From Paraburkholderia graminis C4D1M (GTDB lineage Bacteria; Pseudomonadota; Gammaproteobacteria; Burkholderiales; Burkholderiaceae): 64,000 bases of DNA. The DNA lies in NCBI RefSeq assembly GCF_000172415.1, contig NZ_ABLD01000002.1, forward strand, positions 124,001 to 188,000, written 5' to 3'. Both the position numbers and the translations under genes were made by a program. The notes below the pieces were generated by a model that searched no databases, was not told the DNA's origin, and worked only from the letters and a program-made list of their open reading frames with translations. How positions within the stretch are numbered: the first letter of the stretch is position 1; each line of letters begins with the position of its first letter. Positions 24,780-34,530 of the stretch are shown piece after piece.

Positions 24780-24804
24780 CCCCACAGCAAAGTCCACAGT
24801 GGGG
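24780..24804 (+). promoter_or_regulatory. Leader hairpin that pairs the ribosome-binding region
   Basis: CCCCAC and GTGGGG can pair around a 13-base loop. The right arm contains the GGGGA that acts as ribosome site for the ATG at 24811, so folding would hide it. Only six base pairs, but all are G-C or the flanking A-T; it may tune translation or simply be chance. Confidence 0.4.
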
Positions 24805-24810
24805 AACAGC

Positions 24811-27183
24811 ATGCGCATCGTCTGTATCGGCGGCGGCCCGGCGGGGTTGTATTTCGCCCTGTTGATGAAGAGCCGCAACCCGGCGCACGATGTCACCGTC
24901 GTGGAACGCAACCGTCCATACGACACTTTCGGCTGGGGCGTCGTCTTTTCGGATCAGACGCTCGGCAATCTGCGCGCCGCCGATGCGCCAAGCGCCGACG
25001 CAATACTGAACGCGTTCAATCACTGGGACGACATCGAAATCCATTTCGGCGGACGCAAAGTGCGCTCGTCCGGTCACGGCTTTTGCGGCATCGGCCGCAA
25101 ACGTCTGCTGAATATCTTGCAGGCGCGTTGCGAGGAACTGGGCGTGAAGCTCGTCTTCGAAACGCAGGTCACAGACGACACCCAGTACGAAGCCGACCTG
25201 ATCGTCGCGTGCGATGGAGCGAACAGCGCTATTCGTCAGAAGTACGCGTCGGCCTATAAGCCGAACGTAGACATGCGCGATTGCCGCTTCGTGTGGCTCG
25301 GCACGCGGAAGTTATTCGACGCGTTTACCTTCGCATTCGAAAAGACGCAATTCGGCTGGTTTCAGGCACACGCCTATCGTTTCGACGACGAGACATCCAC
25401 GTTCATTGTCGAAACGCCGGAGCGCGTATGGCGTGCCGCCGGACTCGACGAAATGAGCAAGGAAGAAAGCATCGCATTCTGCGAGAAGCTCTTCGCAAAG
25501 TACCTGGACGGCAATCCGCTGCTCTCGAACGCCGCACATTTGCGCGGCTCATCGCAATGGATCCGCTTTCCGCGCGTGGTCAACGAGGAATGGGTGCACT
25601 GGCGCGGCAACGCAGACGGCACGCAAACGCCGGTCGTGCTCATGGGCGACGCCGCGCACACCGCGCATTTCTCGATCGGCTCGGGCACCAAGCTCGCACT
25701 CGAAGATTCGATCGAACTCGCCAACAGCATCGGCGCGCATCGCGACGATTTGCACGCGGCGTTGGAGCACTACACGCAAGTGCGCAGTGTCGACGTATTG
25801 CGCATTCAGAACGCCGCGCGCAATTCGACGGAATGGTTCGAGCACGTCGAACGCTACACATCGTTCGAGCCCGAACAGTTCGCGTACTCGCTGCTCACGC
25901 GCTCGCAGCGCATCTCGCACGAGAACCTGCGCGAGCGCGACGCGCGTTATGTGTCCAGTTTCGAAGACTGGCTCGCGCGGCGTTCGGGCTTCGAGCGCGC
26001 GCCGCAAAAGCATTCGGTCCCGCCCATGTTTACGCCGTTCACGTTGCGCGGCGTCACGCTGAAAAACCGCGTGGTGGTGTCGCCGATGGCGCAATACTCG
26101 GCCGTCGACGGAATTGCCGGCGACTATCACCTGATGCATCTCGGCGCGCGCGCAATGGGCGGCGCCGCGCTCGTCATGACGGAAATGACCTGCGTATCTC
26201 CCGAGGCGCGCATCACGCCCGCCTGCCCCGGCATGTACGCGCCCGAGCATCTCATCGCGTGGAAGCGCATTGTCGATTTCGTGCATCGTCAGTCCGATGC
26301 GAAAATCGGCATTCAACTCGGCCACTCGGGCGCAAAAGGCTCGACGCGCGTCGCATGGGAAGGCATCGATCAGCCGCTCGACGAAGGCAACTGGCCGCTC
26401 ATTTCCGCATCGCCGCAGCAGTATCTGCGCGGCGTCAGCCAGCATTCGCGCGAAGCAACACACGACGACCTGCGCGAAATCGAAGCGCAGTTCGTGCGCG
26501 CAACGCAAATGTCCGCGGAAGCCGGCTTCGACTGGCTCGAATTGCACTGCGCGCACGGCTATTTTCTGTCGAGCTTTCTGTCGCCGCTCACCAACCGTCG
26601 CACCGACGAATACGGCGGCTCGCTCGAAAATCGTCTGCGTTATCCGCTGCAAATCTTCAGGGCCATTCGCGCGGTGTGGCCGCAAGACAAGCCCATTTCC
26701 GTGCGCATTTCCGCGAACGATTGGGTCGAAGGCGGCACGACGCCCGACGACGCCGTGCAGATCGCGCGCGCATTCAGAGCCGCGGGCGCCGACATGATCG
26801 ACGTGTCGTCGGGTCAGGTGAGCAAGGAAGAAAAGCCCGTCTATGGCCGCATGTTTCAGACGCCGTTCGCCGATCGCGTGCGCAACGAAGCGGGCATCGC
26901 GACCATCGCCGTCGGCGCGATTTCGGAAGCGGACCACGTGAACAGCATCATCGCCGCGGGCCGCGCCGACCTGTGCGCGATCGCGCGCCCGCATCTCGCC
27001 AATCCATCGTGGACGTTGAATGAGGCCGCAAAGATAGGCTATTTCGACGTAACGTGGCCCAATCAATACATCGCCGCGAAGTCGCAACTCGAACGCAACC
27101 TGGAACGTGAACGCGCACAGGCTGTGGCCAATGCGGGTTTGTCGGCGCAAGAGCGCGCACAGCGCGCGGAAGGAACCACGTGA
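24811..27183 (+). CDS. abmA: 2-Aminobenzoyl-CoA monooxygenase/reductase (bifunctional flavoenzyme)
   Basis: Two-domain flavoenzyme of 790 residues. Residues 1-395 are a class A FAD monooxygenase ([16 protein letters not shown] at the N-terminus, then [12 protein letters not shown] and [20 protein letters not shown]). From about 405 to 765 is an old-yellow-enzyme-type FMN reductase ([47 protein letters not shown]). This fusion is the signature of 2-aminobenzoyl-CoA monooxygenase/reductase described in Azoarcus evansii, which hydroxylates and reduces anthraniloyl-CoA. Salicylyl-CoA 5-hydroxylase is the other reading, but the anthranilate-type ligase in the same operon favours the first. The ATG at 24811 is used rather than the GTG at 24799, which lies inside the hairpin. 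Confidence 0.85.
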   Translation: MRIVCIGGGPAGLYFALLMKSRNPAHDVTVVERNRPYDTFGWGVVFSDQTLGNLRAADAPSADAILNAFNHWDDIEIHFGGRKVRSSGHGFCGIGRKRLLNILQARCEELGVKLVFETQVTDDTQYEADLIVACDGANSAIRQKYASAYKPNVDMRDCRFVWLGTRKLFDAFTFAFEKTQFGWFQAHAYRFDDETSTFIVETPERVWRAAGLDEMSKEESIAFCEKLFAKYLDGNPLLSNAAHLRGSSQWIRFPRVVNEEWVHWRGNADGTQTPVVLMGDAAHTAHFSIGSGTKLALEDSIELANSIGAHRDDLHAALEHYTQVRSVDVLRIQNAARNSTEWFEHVERYTSFEPEQFAYSLLTRSQRISHENLRERDARYVSSFEDWLARRSGFERAPQKHSVPPMFTPFTLRGVTLKNRVVVSPMAQYSAVDGIAGDYHLMHLGARAMGGAALVMTEMTCVSPEARITPACPGMYAPEHLIAWKRIVDFVHRQSDAKIGIQLGHSGAKGSTRVAWEGIDQPLDEGNWPLISASPQQYLRGVSQHSREATHDDLREIEAQFVRATQMSAEAGFDWLELHCAHGYFLSSFLSPLTNRRTDEYGGSLENRLRYPLQIFRAIRAVWPQDKPISVRISANDWVEGGTTPDDAVQIARAFRAAGADMIDVSSGQVSKEEKPVYGRMFQTPFADRVRNEAGIATIAVGAISEADHVNSIIAAGRADLCAIARPHLANPSWTLNEAAKIGYFDVTWPNQYIAAKSQLERNLERERAQAVANAGLSAQERAQRAEGTT

Positions 27184-27953
27184 ATTCAAACCATTCGTCA
27201 CTCGCGGGACAACATGCCGTCGTCACTGGCGGCGGCAGCGGTATCGGCGCCGCTATTGCGGAAGCACTGCTGCGCGCCGGCGCGCGCGTCACCTTGATGG
27301 GCCGCAATGCAGAGCGGCTCGAAATGCAGCGCGAAAAATGCCACACATTGGGCGACGTCGCGAGCATCACCGTCGATGTCACGCAAGAAGAGTCCGTCGC
27401 GAAGGCTTTCAGTAAAGCGGGCGCGGTGGACATACTGATCAACAACGCGGGCCAGGCCCAGGCCGCGCCGTTCACGCATACCGACATGACGCTATGGCAG
27501 CGCATGCTCGACGTGAATCTCACCGGCGTCTTTCTCGGTACCCGCACGGTGTTGCCGGGCATGCTCGAACGCAAGAACGGACGCATCGTCAATGTCGCGA
27601 GTACGGCGGGGCAAATCGGCTATGCGTATGTGGCCGCGTATTGCGCGGCGAAACACGGCGTGATCGGTCTTACGCGCTCGCTTGCACTCGAAGTCGCGAC
27701 CAAAGGCATCACCGTCAATGCGGTTTGTCCCGGTTACACCGAAACGGAACTGCTGCATGCGTCGCTCGAACAAATCACCAGCAAGACTTCGCGCACGGAA
27801 GAACAGGCGCGCGAGAGTCTGCTTCGCTCGAATCCGCAGCATCGCTTCGTGAGTCCCGAGCAGGTTGCGAATGCGGTGCTGTGGCTGTGTCAGCCGGGCT
27901 CGGACGCGATCACGGGGCAGTCCATTTCCATCGCCGGTGGAGAAGTGATGTGA
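27180..27953 (+). CDS. SDR family dehydrogenase, probable 3-hydroxyacyl-CoA dehydrogenase
   Basis: Short-chain dehydrogenase of 257 residues: cofactor motif TGGGSGIG (16-23), NNAG (88-91), Ser141, Tyr154 and Lys158 (YCAAKHG), then the [23 protein letters not shown] lid region in pieces. It starts with GTG overlapping the previous stop (GTGA) with AAGGA in front, so translation is coupled to the monooxygenase gene. In a ring-reduced CoA pathway it would oxidise the 3-hydroxyacyl-CoA product of the hydratase. Acetoacetyl-CoA/3-hydroxybutyrate-type SDRs are the nearest relatives by eye. Confidence 0.85.
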   Translation: MNSNHSSLAGQHAVVTGGGSGIGAAIAEALLRAGARVTLMGRNAERLEMQREKCHTLGDVASITVDVTQEESVAKAFSKAGAVDILINNAGQAQAAPFTHTDMTLWQRMLDVNLTGVFLGTRTVLPGMLERKNGRIVNVASTAGQIGYAYVAAYCAAKHGVIGLTRSLALEVATKGITVNAVCPGYTETELLHASLEQITSKTSRTEEQARESLLRSNPQHRFVSPEQVANAVLWLCQPGSDAITGQSISIAGGEVM

Positions 27954-28522
27954 GCAAATCATCCAACATCAAGAAGATTGCCACCGGCCACGCGAAGGCT
28001 GCAGAAGCCAAAGCGCCGCGCAAAGGCGTCGCGAAACCCGCGGAGAACGTCGTGGATCTGGAAATGAGCACTGGCGCCGACAGTCACATGGGCTTGCGTT
28101 TGTGGCTGCGCATGCTGACCACGACGAACCTCGTGCAGGCCGAATTGCGCAAGCGTCTGCGTAACGAATTCGACACCACGTTGCCGCGATTCGACTTGAT
28201 GGCGCAACTCGAGCGTCATCCTGAAGGGTTGAAGATGACCGAACTTTCGCGTCGGCTGATGGTGACGGGCGGCAACGTCACTGGCATTACCGATCAACTC
28301 GAAAAAGAAGGCCTCGTCTCGCGCGATAACGATCCAAACGATCGCCGTTCGATTAGCGTGTGCCTCACGCCTGCGGGCCGCAAAGCGTTCGACAGGATGG
28401 CGGCCGCGCATGAGCAATGGGTTGTCGAGCTGTTCGGCGGCTTGAGTCTCGAGGAGAAGTCGCGCACACATCAGCGGCTTGGTAAGTTGAAGAAGCATTT
28501 GCTGGATAGTCTCAAGGACTAA
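27950..28522 (+). CDS. MarR-family transcriptional regulator within the operon
   Basis: MarR-type winged-helix regulator of 190 residues. The first ~35 residues are a lysine/alanine-rich tail. The MarR core follows: [34 protein letters not shown] in pieces, then [20 protein letters not shown] as the recognition helix area and [20 protein letters not shown] as the wing. It starts with GTG at 27950, overlapping the SDR stop, with GGAG 7 bases upstream. Being inside the operon it probably represses its own promoter at 24749 until a CoA-thioester or the free acid binds; MarR repressors of aromatic-CoA pathways such as BadR and HcaR behave this way. Confidence 0.88.
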   Translation: MSKSSNIKKIATGHAKAAEAKAPRKGVAKPAENVVDLEMSTGADSHMGLRLWLRMLTTTNLVQAELRKRLRNEFDTTLPRFDLMAQLERHPEGLKMTELSRRLMVTGGNVTGITDQLEKEGLVSRDNDPNDRRSISVCLTPAGRKAFDRMAAAHEQWVVELFGGLSLEEKSRTHQRLGKLKKHLLDSLKD

Positions 28523-28553
28523 GGCCTCGCGCACCGAAGGAGTAGACACCAAC

Positions 28554-29405
28554 ATGTCAAAAGCAAACGCCGACGCGCTATTAGCAGGCAACCGCGTCAC
28601 ACTCGCGAATTACGAAGCGCGGCACTTCGGCTGGTCGGTCGCGAACAAAGTCGCGACCATCACGCTCAATCGCCCCGAGCGCAAAAACCCGCTTACCTTC
28701 GAATCGTATGCGGAGTTGCGCGACCTGTTCCGCCAGCTAGCGTATGCGACCGACGTGAAGGCCGTCGTGATCCACGGCGCAGGAGAGAACTTCTGCTCGG
28801 GCGGCGACGTGCACGACATCATCGCGCCGCTGATCGACCTGCCGATGCCCGAACTGCTGCTTTTCACGCGCATGACGGGCGACCTCGTCAAAGCGATGCG
28901 CCATTGTCCGCAACCGGTGATTGCCGCCGTCGACGGCGTGTGCGCCGGCGCAGGCGCGATTCTCGCGATGGCGTCCGACATGCGCCTTAGCACCGCGCGC
29001 AGCAAGCTCGCCTTCCTGTTTTCGCGCGTCGGTCTCGCGGGTTGCGACATGGGCGCTTGCGCGATTTTGCCGCGCATCATCGGTCAAGGACGCGCCGCCG
29101 AACTGCTTTTCACGGGACGCTCGGCGAGCGGCGACGAAGGCTATGCATGGGGTTTCTATAACCGGCTTTGCGAGCCCGCCGAGCTTCTTGAAGAAGCACA
29201 GAAACTCGCCGCCGATCTCGTCGCCGGTCCGACATTCGCGCACGGCATCACGAAGAAGATGCTGCACCAGGAATGGAGCATGAGCATTGACGAAGCGATC
29301 GAATCCGAAGCGCAGGCACAGGCCATCTGCATGAGCACTCGCGATTTCGAGCGCGCATATCAGGCGTTCGCCGCGAAATCGCGCCCTGTGTTCGAGGGAG
29401 ATTGA
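28554..29405 (+). CDS. Enoyl-CoA hydratase/isomerase family protein
   Basis: Crotonase-fold protein of 283 residues. [20 protein letters not shown], the oxyanion-hole stretch [15 protein letters not shown], and [22 protein letters not shown] with the second oxyanion glycine are all visible. In crotonases the GAGxxxCxGxD-type loop polarises the thioester. It likely hydrates an unsaturated CoA intermediate after the ring-reduction step. It begins 31 bases after the MarR gene with AAGGAG upstream and ends just before the acyl-CoA dehydrogenase. Confidence 0.88.
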   Translation: MSKANADALLAGNRVTLANYEARHFGWSVANKVATITLNRPERKNPLTFESYAELRDLFRQLAYATDVKAVVIHGAGENFCSGGDVHDIIAPLIDLPMPELLLFTRMTGDLVKAMRHCPQPVIAAVDGVCAGAGAILAMASDMRLSTARSKLAFLFSRVGLAGCDMGACAILPRIIGQGRAAELLFTGRSASGDEGYAWGFYNRLCEPAELLEEAQKLAADLVAGPTFAHGITKKMLHQEWSMSIDEAIESEAQAQAICMSTRDFERAYQAFAAKSRPVFEGD

Positions 29406-29429
29406 CGTGAGCGCCGATAGCACATCGAT

Positions 29430-30638
29430 TTGCATAGCGCGCTTGCGTGGCCTTTCTTCGAGCCGCGTCATCGGGAACTGGCTGCGGGCATCGAGGCCTG
29501 GTGCCGCGAGAATCTATCGCATGAAGAACACGCTGCAAACGTCGAGCGCGATGATGTCGATGCGACCTGCCGCCGGCTCGTGCGCGAACTCGGCGCAAGC
29601 GGATGGCTTAAGTATGGCGTCGGCGGCGTCGCTTACGGCGGCCACGGCGACACCATCGACACGCGCGCGGTCTGCCTGCTGCGCGAAACGCTGGCCAAAC
29701 ATTCGGGCCTCGCAGATTTCGCACTCGCGATGCAAGGCCTCGGCTCAGGCGCGATCTCGCTCGGCGGCACGCATGAACAGAAAACTCGCTACTTGCCGCG
29801 CGTGGCGAACGGCACCGCGATTGCGGCCTTTGCGTTGTCGGAACCGGAGGCAGGCTCGGACGTCGCCGCCATGTCGCTGGCTGCGCGCGAAGACGGCGAC
29901 GCCTACATACTCGACGGCGACAAGACGTGGATTTCGAACGGCGGCATCGCCGATTTCTATGTCGTGTTCGCACGCACCGGCGAAGCGCCGGGCGCGCGCG
30001 GCATCAGCGCGTTCATTGTCGACGCGGATACGCCGGGACTCGAAATCGCCGAACGCATCGACGTGATTGCGCCGCATCCGCTCGCGCGTCTGCATTTCGC
30101 GGGCGCACGCGTACCGCGCAGCCAGATGCTCGGCGCGCCTGGCGAAGGCTTCAAACTCGCCATGCGCACGCTCGATATTTTCCGCACGTCGGTTGCGGCC
30201 GCGTCGCTCGGATTCGCGCGGCATGCGATGGCCGAAGGACTCGCGCGCGCCGCGTCGCGCAAGATGTTCGGCCAGACGCTCGCCGATTTTCAACTGACGC
30301 AAGCGAAGCTCGCGCAGATGGCGTTGACCCTCGACAGCAGCGCGCTCCTCGTCTATCGCGCGGCCTGGTTGCGCGATCAGGGCGAAAGCGTGACACGCGA
30401 AGCCGCAATGGCGAAGTGGCATGCGAGCGAAGGCGCGCAACAGGTCATCGACGCCGCCGTGCAGCTTCATGGCGGTATGGGCGTGCAAAGCGGCGTGCCG
30501 GTCGAAATGCTGTATCGCGAGATTCGCGCGCTGCGCATTTACGAAGGCGCGACGGAGGTGCAGCAATTGATCGTCGGCCGCGATCTGTTGAAGGCGCACG
30601 CAGCCGCAAGCGCCGCCGCTGGAGAGAGCGCGAAATGA
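29430..30638 (+). CDS. Acyl-CoA dehydrogenase (start unclear, likely one-base frameshift)
   Basis: FAD-dependent acyl-CoA dehydrogenase, about 400 residues. It has the [16 protein letters not shown] flavin/substrate motif, [38 protein letters not shown] and the C-terminal [35 protein letters not shown] in pieces. The main frame can only start at TTG 29430, with no ribosome site and a stop 10 bases before it. A GTG at 29407 with GAGGGAG upstream, right after the hydratase stop, opens another frame (MSADSTS). One added base near 29425-29430 would join it to [17 protein letters not shown], a normal family N-terminus. So a small deletion or sequencing error is likely. Position in the CoA operon supports a beta-oxidation-like role. 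Confidence 0.82.
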   Translation: MHSALAWPFFEPRHRELAAGIEAWCRENLSHEEHAANVERDDVDATCRRLVRELGASGWLKYGVGGVAYGGHGDTIDTRAVCLLRETLAKHSGLADFALAMQGLGSGAISLGGTHEQKTRYLPRVANGTAIAAFALSEPEAGSDVAAMSLAAREDGDAYILDGDKTWISNGGIADFYVVFARTGEAPGARGISAFIVDADTPGLEIAERIDVIAPHPLARLHFAGARVPRSQMLGAPGEGFKLAMRTLDIFRTSVAAASLGFARHAMAEGLARAASRKMFGQTLADFQLTQAKLAQMALTLDSSALLVYRAAWLRDQGESVTREAAMAKWHASEGAQQVIDAAVQLHGGMGVQSGVPVEMLYREIRALRIYEGATEVQQLIVGRDLLKAHAAASAAAGESAK

Positions 30639-31078
30639 CCACGCACTTCCAAATGCCCGTACGTATCCGCTTTTCGCACTGCGATCCTGCGGGCATCGTG
30701 TTCTTTCCGCAGTATCTGGTGATGACAAATGCGCTCGTCGAAGACTGGTTCAACGAGGGCTTGCAAATCGACTATGCGCAGATGATCGCCCAGCGCCGCA
30801 TCGGGTTGCCTATCGTCAAGCTCGACTGCGAGTTCTCGCGGCCGAGCCAGATGGGCGAAACGATCATGTTGACGCTGAGCGTGAGCGCGATCGGCCGACG
30901 CTCGATCAGCATCGACATTCTCGGTCATTGCAACGGCGAGACACGTTTCCGCGCGAAACAGGTACTCGTGACGACATCGCTTGAAAGCGGCCGCTCGATC
31001 GACATTCCCACCGACATCGCCAACGCACTCGCGATGTTTGCTCCCCAGCCCGAATTCAGCGAGGCGCAACGCTCATGA
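30635..31078 (+). CDS. 4-Hydroxybenzoyl-CoA thioesterase-like hotdog protein
   Basis: Hotdog-fold thioesterase of 147 residues with the catalytic loop [21 protein letters not shown], in which Asp of HCDPAGI is the expected nucleophile or base. It is close in pattern to 4-hydroxybenzoyl-CoA and aromatic-acid thioesterases. The ATG at 30635 overlaps the dehydrogenase stop (ATGA) with GGAGAGAG upstream, and its own stop overlaps the RidA gene. It may rescue CoA from dead-end aromatic thioesters in the operon. Confidence 0.88.
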   Translation: MTTHFQMPVRIRFSHCDPAGIVFFPQYLVMTNALVEDWFNEGLQIDYAQMIAQRRIGLPIVKLDCEFSRPSQMGETIMLTLSVSAIGRRSISIDILGHCNGETRFRAKQVLVTTSLESGRSIDIPTDIANALAMFAPQPEFSEAQRS

Positions 31079-31470
31079 AAAAAGCACTTCTTCCCGCCGG
31101 CTGGATCAAGCCACGCGGCTACGCAAACGGCGTCGCGGCAACCGGCACGCAAGTGTTCATTGCAGGCCAGATCGGCTGGGACGAACAGGCGCAATTTCAG
31201 ACCGACGACTTCGCCGGCCAGGCGATTCAGGCGCTCAGAAATGTACTCGCCGTGCTGCACGAAGCCGGCGGCAAACCCGAGCATCTCGTGCGAATGACGT
31301 GGTACGTCACCGACAAACGCGAGTACCTGGACTCATTGAAGGAAATCGGCCGCGCGTTTCGCGAGTTGATCGGCGACTACGACATCGCGATGAGCGCGGT
31401 GCAAGTCGTCGCGTTGATCGAGGACGAAGCCAAGGTCGAGATCGAAGCCACCGCCGTCATTCCGCAGTAA
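31075..31470 (+). CDS. RidA family enamine/imine deaminase-like protein
   Basis: RidA/YjgF family protein of 131 residues: FIAGQIGWDEQAQFQTDDFAGQAIQALRNVLAVLHEAGG in pieces, MTWYVTDKREYLD, and the closing ALIEDEAKVEIEATAVIP. RidA proteins hydrolyse reactive enamines and imines. In a 2-aminobenzoyl-CoA pathway the ring amino group becomes an enamine after reduction, so a deaminase here makes chemical sense (inference). The conserved active-site Arg of canonical RidA is not in its usual S-R-x motif (the equivalent stretch reads ATAVIPQ at the end), so subfamily assignment is open. It overlaps the thioesterase gene by ATGA. Confidence 0.85.
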   Translation: MKKALLPAGWIKPRGYANGVAATGTQVFIAGQIGWDEQAQFQTDDFAGQAIQALRNVLAVLHEAGGKPEHLVRMTWYVTDKREYLDSLKEIGRAFRELIGDYDIAMSAVQVVALIEDEAKVEIEATAVIPQ

Positions 31471-31531
31471 GGACACGCAAGCTCTCGTCAACTGAAGCGC
31501 ATGGAGCCGGCTCGATACCGGGGAGACCACG

Positions 31532-33172
31532 ATGGAACCGTCAGCACACGTCGATACTTTCGCGCGCGACAATCTTCCGCCGCAGGATCAATGGCCTGTT
31601 TTTCTGCTGGACAACCCCGACGTCGCTTATCCGGCGCGTTTCAATTGCGCAACGGAGTTGCTCGATAGCACGATCGAAGCGGGTCACGGCGCGCGTCCCG
31701 CTGTGTGGTCGCTGGTGGACGGCGAGCCGCGCGCCACCACGTATAACGAGTTGCTCGCGATGGTGAATCGCAGCGCGCATGTACTCGTCGATGAAATGGG
31801 TTTGCACCCTGGCAATCGCATTCTGTTGCGCGGGCCTAATACGTTGCAGATGGCGGTCGCCATGCTTGCGTCGCTGAAGGCCGGGCTTGTTGTCGTGCCG
31901 ACCATGCCGCTGCTGCGCGCAAAGGAATTGAAGCAGATCATCGTGAAGGCGCAGGCGAGCGCCGCGCTTTGCGATGCCCGCCTGACTGAAGAACTCGCGC
32001 GCTGCACAAATCCACAAGACGAGTTCTATTGCGCGGAGTTAAAGCAAACACTGCTGTTTCATGACGATGCAGCCGATTCGCTCGATACGCTCGCCGTCAA
32101 TAAGCCCGACGACTTTACCGCATGCGATACCGCAGCCGACGACGTCTGTCTGATCGCGTTCACGAGCGGCACGACAGGCGCGCCAAAAGGCTGCATGCAT
32201 TTTCATCGCGACGTGTTGGCGATGTGCGATCTGTTTCCGCGTCATGTGTTGCGCCCTTCGGCCAGCGATATTTTCTGCGGCACGCCCCCGCTCGCTTTCA
32301 CATTCGGGCTTGGCGGCTTGCTGTGTTTTCCGCTGCGCGTGGGGGCGTCGACGGTACTGATTGAGAAACTCACGCCCGAGACGTTGTTGCAGACCGTCGA
32401 GCGCTTTCACGCGACCATCATGTTTACAGCGCCGACTTTTTATCGGCAGATGGCGCCGCTCGTCGCGCATCACGACGTGTCGAGCTTGCAGAAAACCGTG
32501 TCGGCCGGCGAGGCGTTGCCTGATTCGACGAGGCGTTTATGGCACGACGCAACGGGCATCGACATGATCGACGGAATTGGCGGCACCGAGTTAATCCACA
32601 TTTTTATTTCGGCGCAGGGCAGCGAGATACGCCCGCATGCCATTGGCCGCGCGGTGCCGGGCTACGTCGTGCAAGCCGTGGACGACGCGATGCAACCGGT
32701 CGCGCCAGGCACCATCGGCAAGCTCGCGGTGCGCGGGCCGACCGGCTGCCGTTATCTCGCCGATGAACGGCAATTGAAATTCGTGCGCGACGGCTGGAAT
32801 CTGCCGGGCGATTCGGTTTATATCGACGCAGACGGCTACGTGTTCTACCAGGCGCGCGCCGACGACATGATCGTTTCAGCCGGCTATAACATCTCCGGTC
32901 CGGAAGTGGAAAGCGTGTTGCTGCAACATGAAGCCGTGGCCGAATGCGGCGTGATCGGCGTGCCGGACGACACGCGCGGGCAGATCGTGAAGGCGTTCAT
33001 CGTCGTCAATCCCGGCTATACAGCCGACGACAAACTCGTCGCACAGTTGCAGGAATTCGTGAAGAATACGGTGGCGCCGTATAAGTATCCGCGCGTTATC
33101 GTGTTCGTCGATTCACTGCCGCGCACCGAAACAGGCAAGCTCAAGCGCTTCGAATTGCGTACGATGGCGTAG
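31532..33172 (+). CDS. abmG: 2-Aminobenzoate-CoA ligase (benzoate-CoA ligase family)
   Basis: ANL-superfamily acyl-CoA ligase of 546 residues. AMP-binding P-loop TSGTTGAPKG at 211-220, then PPLAFTFGLGGLLCFPLRVGAS, YNISGPEVESVLL, and the C-terminal catalytic lysine region TGKLKRFELR. It activates the aromatic acid with ATP and CoA and resembles the 2-aminobenzoate-CoA ligases of the aerobic CoA-dependent anthranilate route. Preceded by GGGGAG 6 bases before the ATG. With the monooxygenase/reductase at 24811 it defines the operon; benzoate or salicylate remain possible substrates until tested. Confidence 0.87.
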   Translation: MEPSAHVDTFARDNLPPQDQWPVFLLDNPDVAYPARFNCATELLDSTIEAGHGARPAVWSLVDGEPRATTYNELLAMVNRSAHVLVDEMGLHPGNRILLRGPNTLQMAVAMLASLKAGLVVVPTMPLLRAKELKQIIVKAQASAALCDARLTEELARCTNPQDEFYCAELKQTLLFHDDAADSLDTLAVNKPDDFTACDTAADDVCLIAFTSGTTGAPKGCMHFHRDVLAMCDLFPRHVLRPSASDIFCGTPPLAFTFGLGGLLCFPLRVGASTVLIEKLTPETLLQTVERFHATIMFTAPTFYRQMAPLVAHHDVSSLQKTVSAGEALPDSTRRLWHDATGIDMIDGIGGTELIHIFISAQGSEIRPHAIGRAVPGYVVQAVDDAMQPVAPGTIGKLAVRGPTGCRYLADERQLKFVRDGWNLPGDSVYIDADGYVFYQARADDMIVSAGYNISGPEVESVLLQHEAVAECGVIGVPDDTRGQIVKAFIVVNPGYTADDKLVAQLQEFVKNTVAPYKYPRVIVFVDSLPRTETGKLKRFELRTMA

Positions 33173-33215
33173 CCCTCTTCCTCGCCAATCTCGAGAGACC
33201 TCAGGAGACACACGC

Positions 33216-34439
33216 ATGGCCGGCTCTTTCATCGAAGTTGTCGCCCAGGACGGCGGCCGTTTCAATGCCTACGTTGCGCGTCCGGCGCAAGGCTCGGGAC
33301 CTGGGCTCGTTCTGCTGCAGGAAATTTTCGGCATCAACGAGACCATGAAGGCGACGGCCGAGCGCTTCGCCGAAGAAGGCTATGTGGTGCTGGTGCCCGA
33401 TCTGTTCTGGCGCATCAAGCCAGGCATCGAACTCGGTTATGGCGACGCCGACATGAAGCAGGCGCTCGACTATCTGGCGCAATTCGACACCGACCTTGCC
33501 GTCGACGATATCGCGGCCACCGTTGCCGCGTTGCGCGCGATGCCCGATCAGGCCGGCAAGGTTGGCGCGGTCGGCTACTGCCTCGGCGGCAAGCTCGCGT
33601 TCCTGAGCGCCGCGCGTACCGATGTGGATTGCGCGGTGAGTTACTACGGCGTGGGCCTCGACGCGTATCTGGACGAAGTACCGGCCGTGCGTTGTCCGAT
33701 GGTGTTTCACTTCCCCGCGAACGATGCGATGTGTCCGCCCGAAACGCGCGAGCGGATCAGCGCTGCATTGCGCACGCGTCCGCAAATCGAGCAGTACGTG
33801 TACCCCGGTTGCGATCATGCGTTTGCCGCGCCTGCGCGTCCGCAATACGATAAGCCGGCTGCAATGATGGCGTATTCGCGCACGCTTGCGCTGCTGCGCA
33901 AAGTACTCGGGCCTGTCTACGATCTCAACGCCCTGTGGGAAGCGCATTGCTATCACGAGTTCGCGACGCGCGACGTGGAAGCGGTCATGCCGACGATGGT
34001 CGCCGAGCCTTACGTCAATCACGTTCCGACGATGACCGGCGGTGTCGGTCATGACAATCGCAAGCGCTTTTACACGCATCACTTCGTTAACTCGAATCCG
34101 CCCGACACGAAGCTGATTCCGATTTCGCGGACTATCGGCGCAGATCGTATCGTCGATGAATTCATTTTCAGTTGCACGCATAGCTGCGAAATCGACTGGC
34201 TATTGCCGGGTGTCGCGCCGACGGGAAAGTACTTCGAAGTGCCGATGCTGGCCGTGGTGTGCTTCCGCGGCGACAAGCTTTATAACGAGCATATCTACTG
34301 GGATCAGGCGAGTGTGCTCGTGCAGGTGGGTTTGCTCGATCCCGAGGGATTGCCGGTGGCGGGTATTGAAAGCGCGCGTAAGTTGCTCGATGAGAGCTTG
34401 CCTTCTAATGAGTTGATGGGAGCGAAGTCGCGTGTTTGA
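33216..34439 (+). CDS. Dienelactone hydrolase fused to a SnoaL-like domain
   Basis: Two-domain protein of 407 residues. Residues 1-230 form a dienelactone hydrolase (alpha/beta-hydrolase) with the Cys-Asp-His triad Cys122 (GYCLGGK), Asp170 (ANDAMCPP) and His201 (GCDHAFA). Residues about 240-395 resemble a SnoaL/NTF2 polyketide-cyclase-like fold (LWEAHCYHEFATRDVEAVMPTMV..YVNHVPTMTGG, LAVVCFRGDKLYNEHIYWDQASVLVQVGLL). AGGAGA lies about 8 bases upstream. Last gene of the CoA operon, 43 bases after the ligase. It may hydrolyse a lactone intermediate; the exact substrate is unknown. Confidence 0.87.
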   Translation: MAGSFIEVVAQDGGRFNAYVARPAQGSGPGLVLLQEIFGINETMKATAERFAEEGYVVLVPDLFWRIKPGIELGYGDADMKQALDYLAQFDTDLAVDDIAATVAALRAMPDQAGKVGAVGYCLGGKLAFLSAARTDVDCAVSYYGVGLDAYLDEVPAVRCPMVFHFPANDAMCPPETRERISAALRTRPQIEQYVYPGCDHAFAAPARPQYDKPAAMMAYSRTLALLRKVLGPVYDLNALWEAHCYHEFATRDVEAVMPTMVAEPYVNHVPTMTGGVGHDNRKRFYTHHFVNSNPPDTKLIPISRTIGADRIVDEFIFSCTHSCEIDWLLPGVAPTGKYFEVPMLAVVCFRGDKLYNEHIYWDQASVLVQVGLLDPEGLPVAGIESARKLLDESLPSNELMGAKSRV

Positions 34440-34530
34440 ACGTTTGCATCGTGCAAGCGTGTGGCTAGAGGCCCGCCTCTGCACAATAGCCCTATGATGT
34501 GACGTTCCATTGGCCACCGTTTATCGATCC

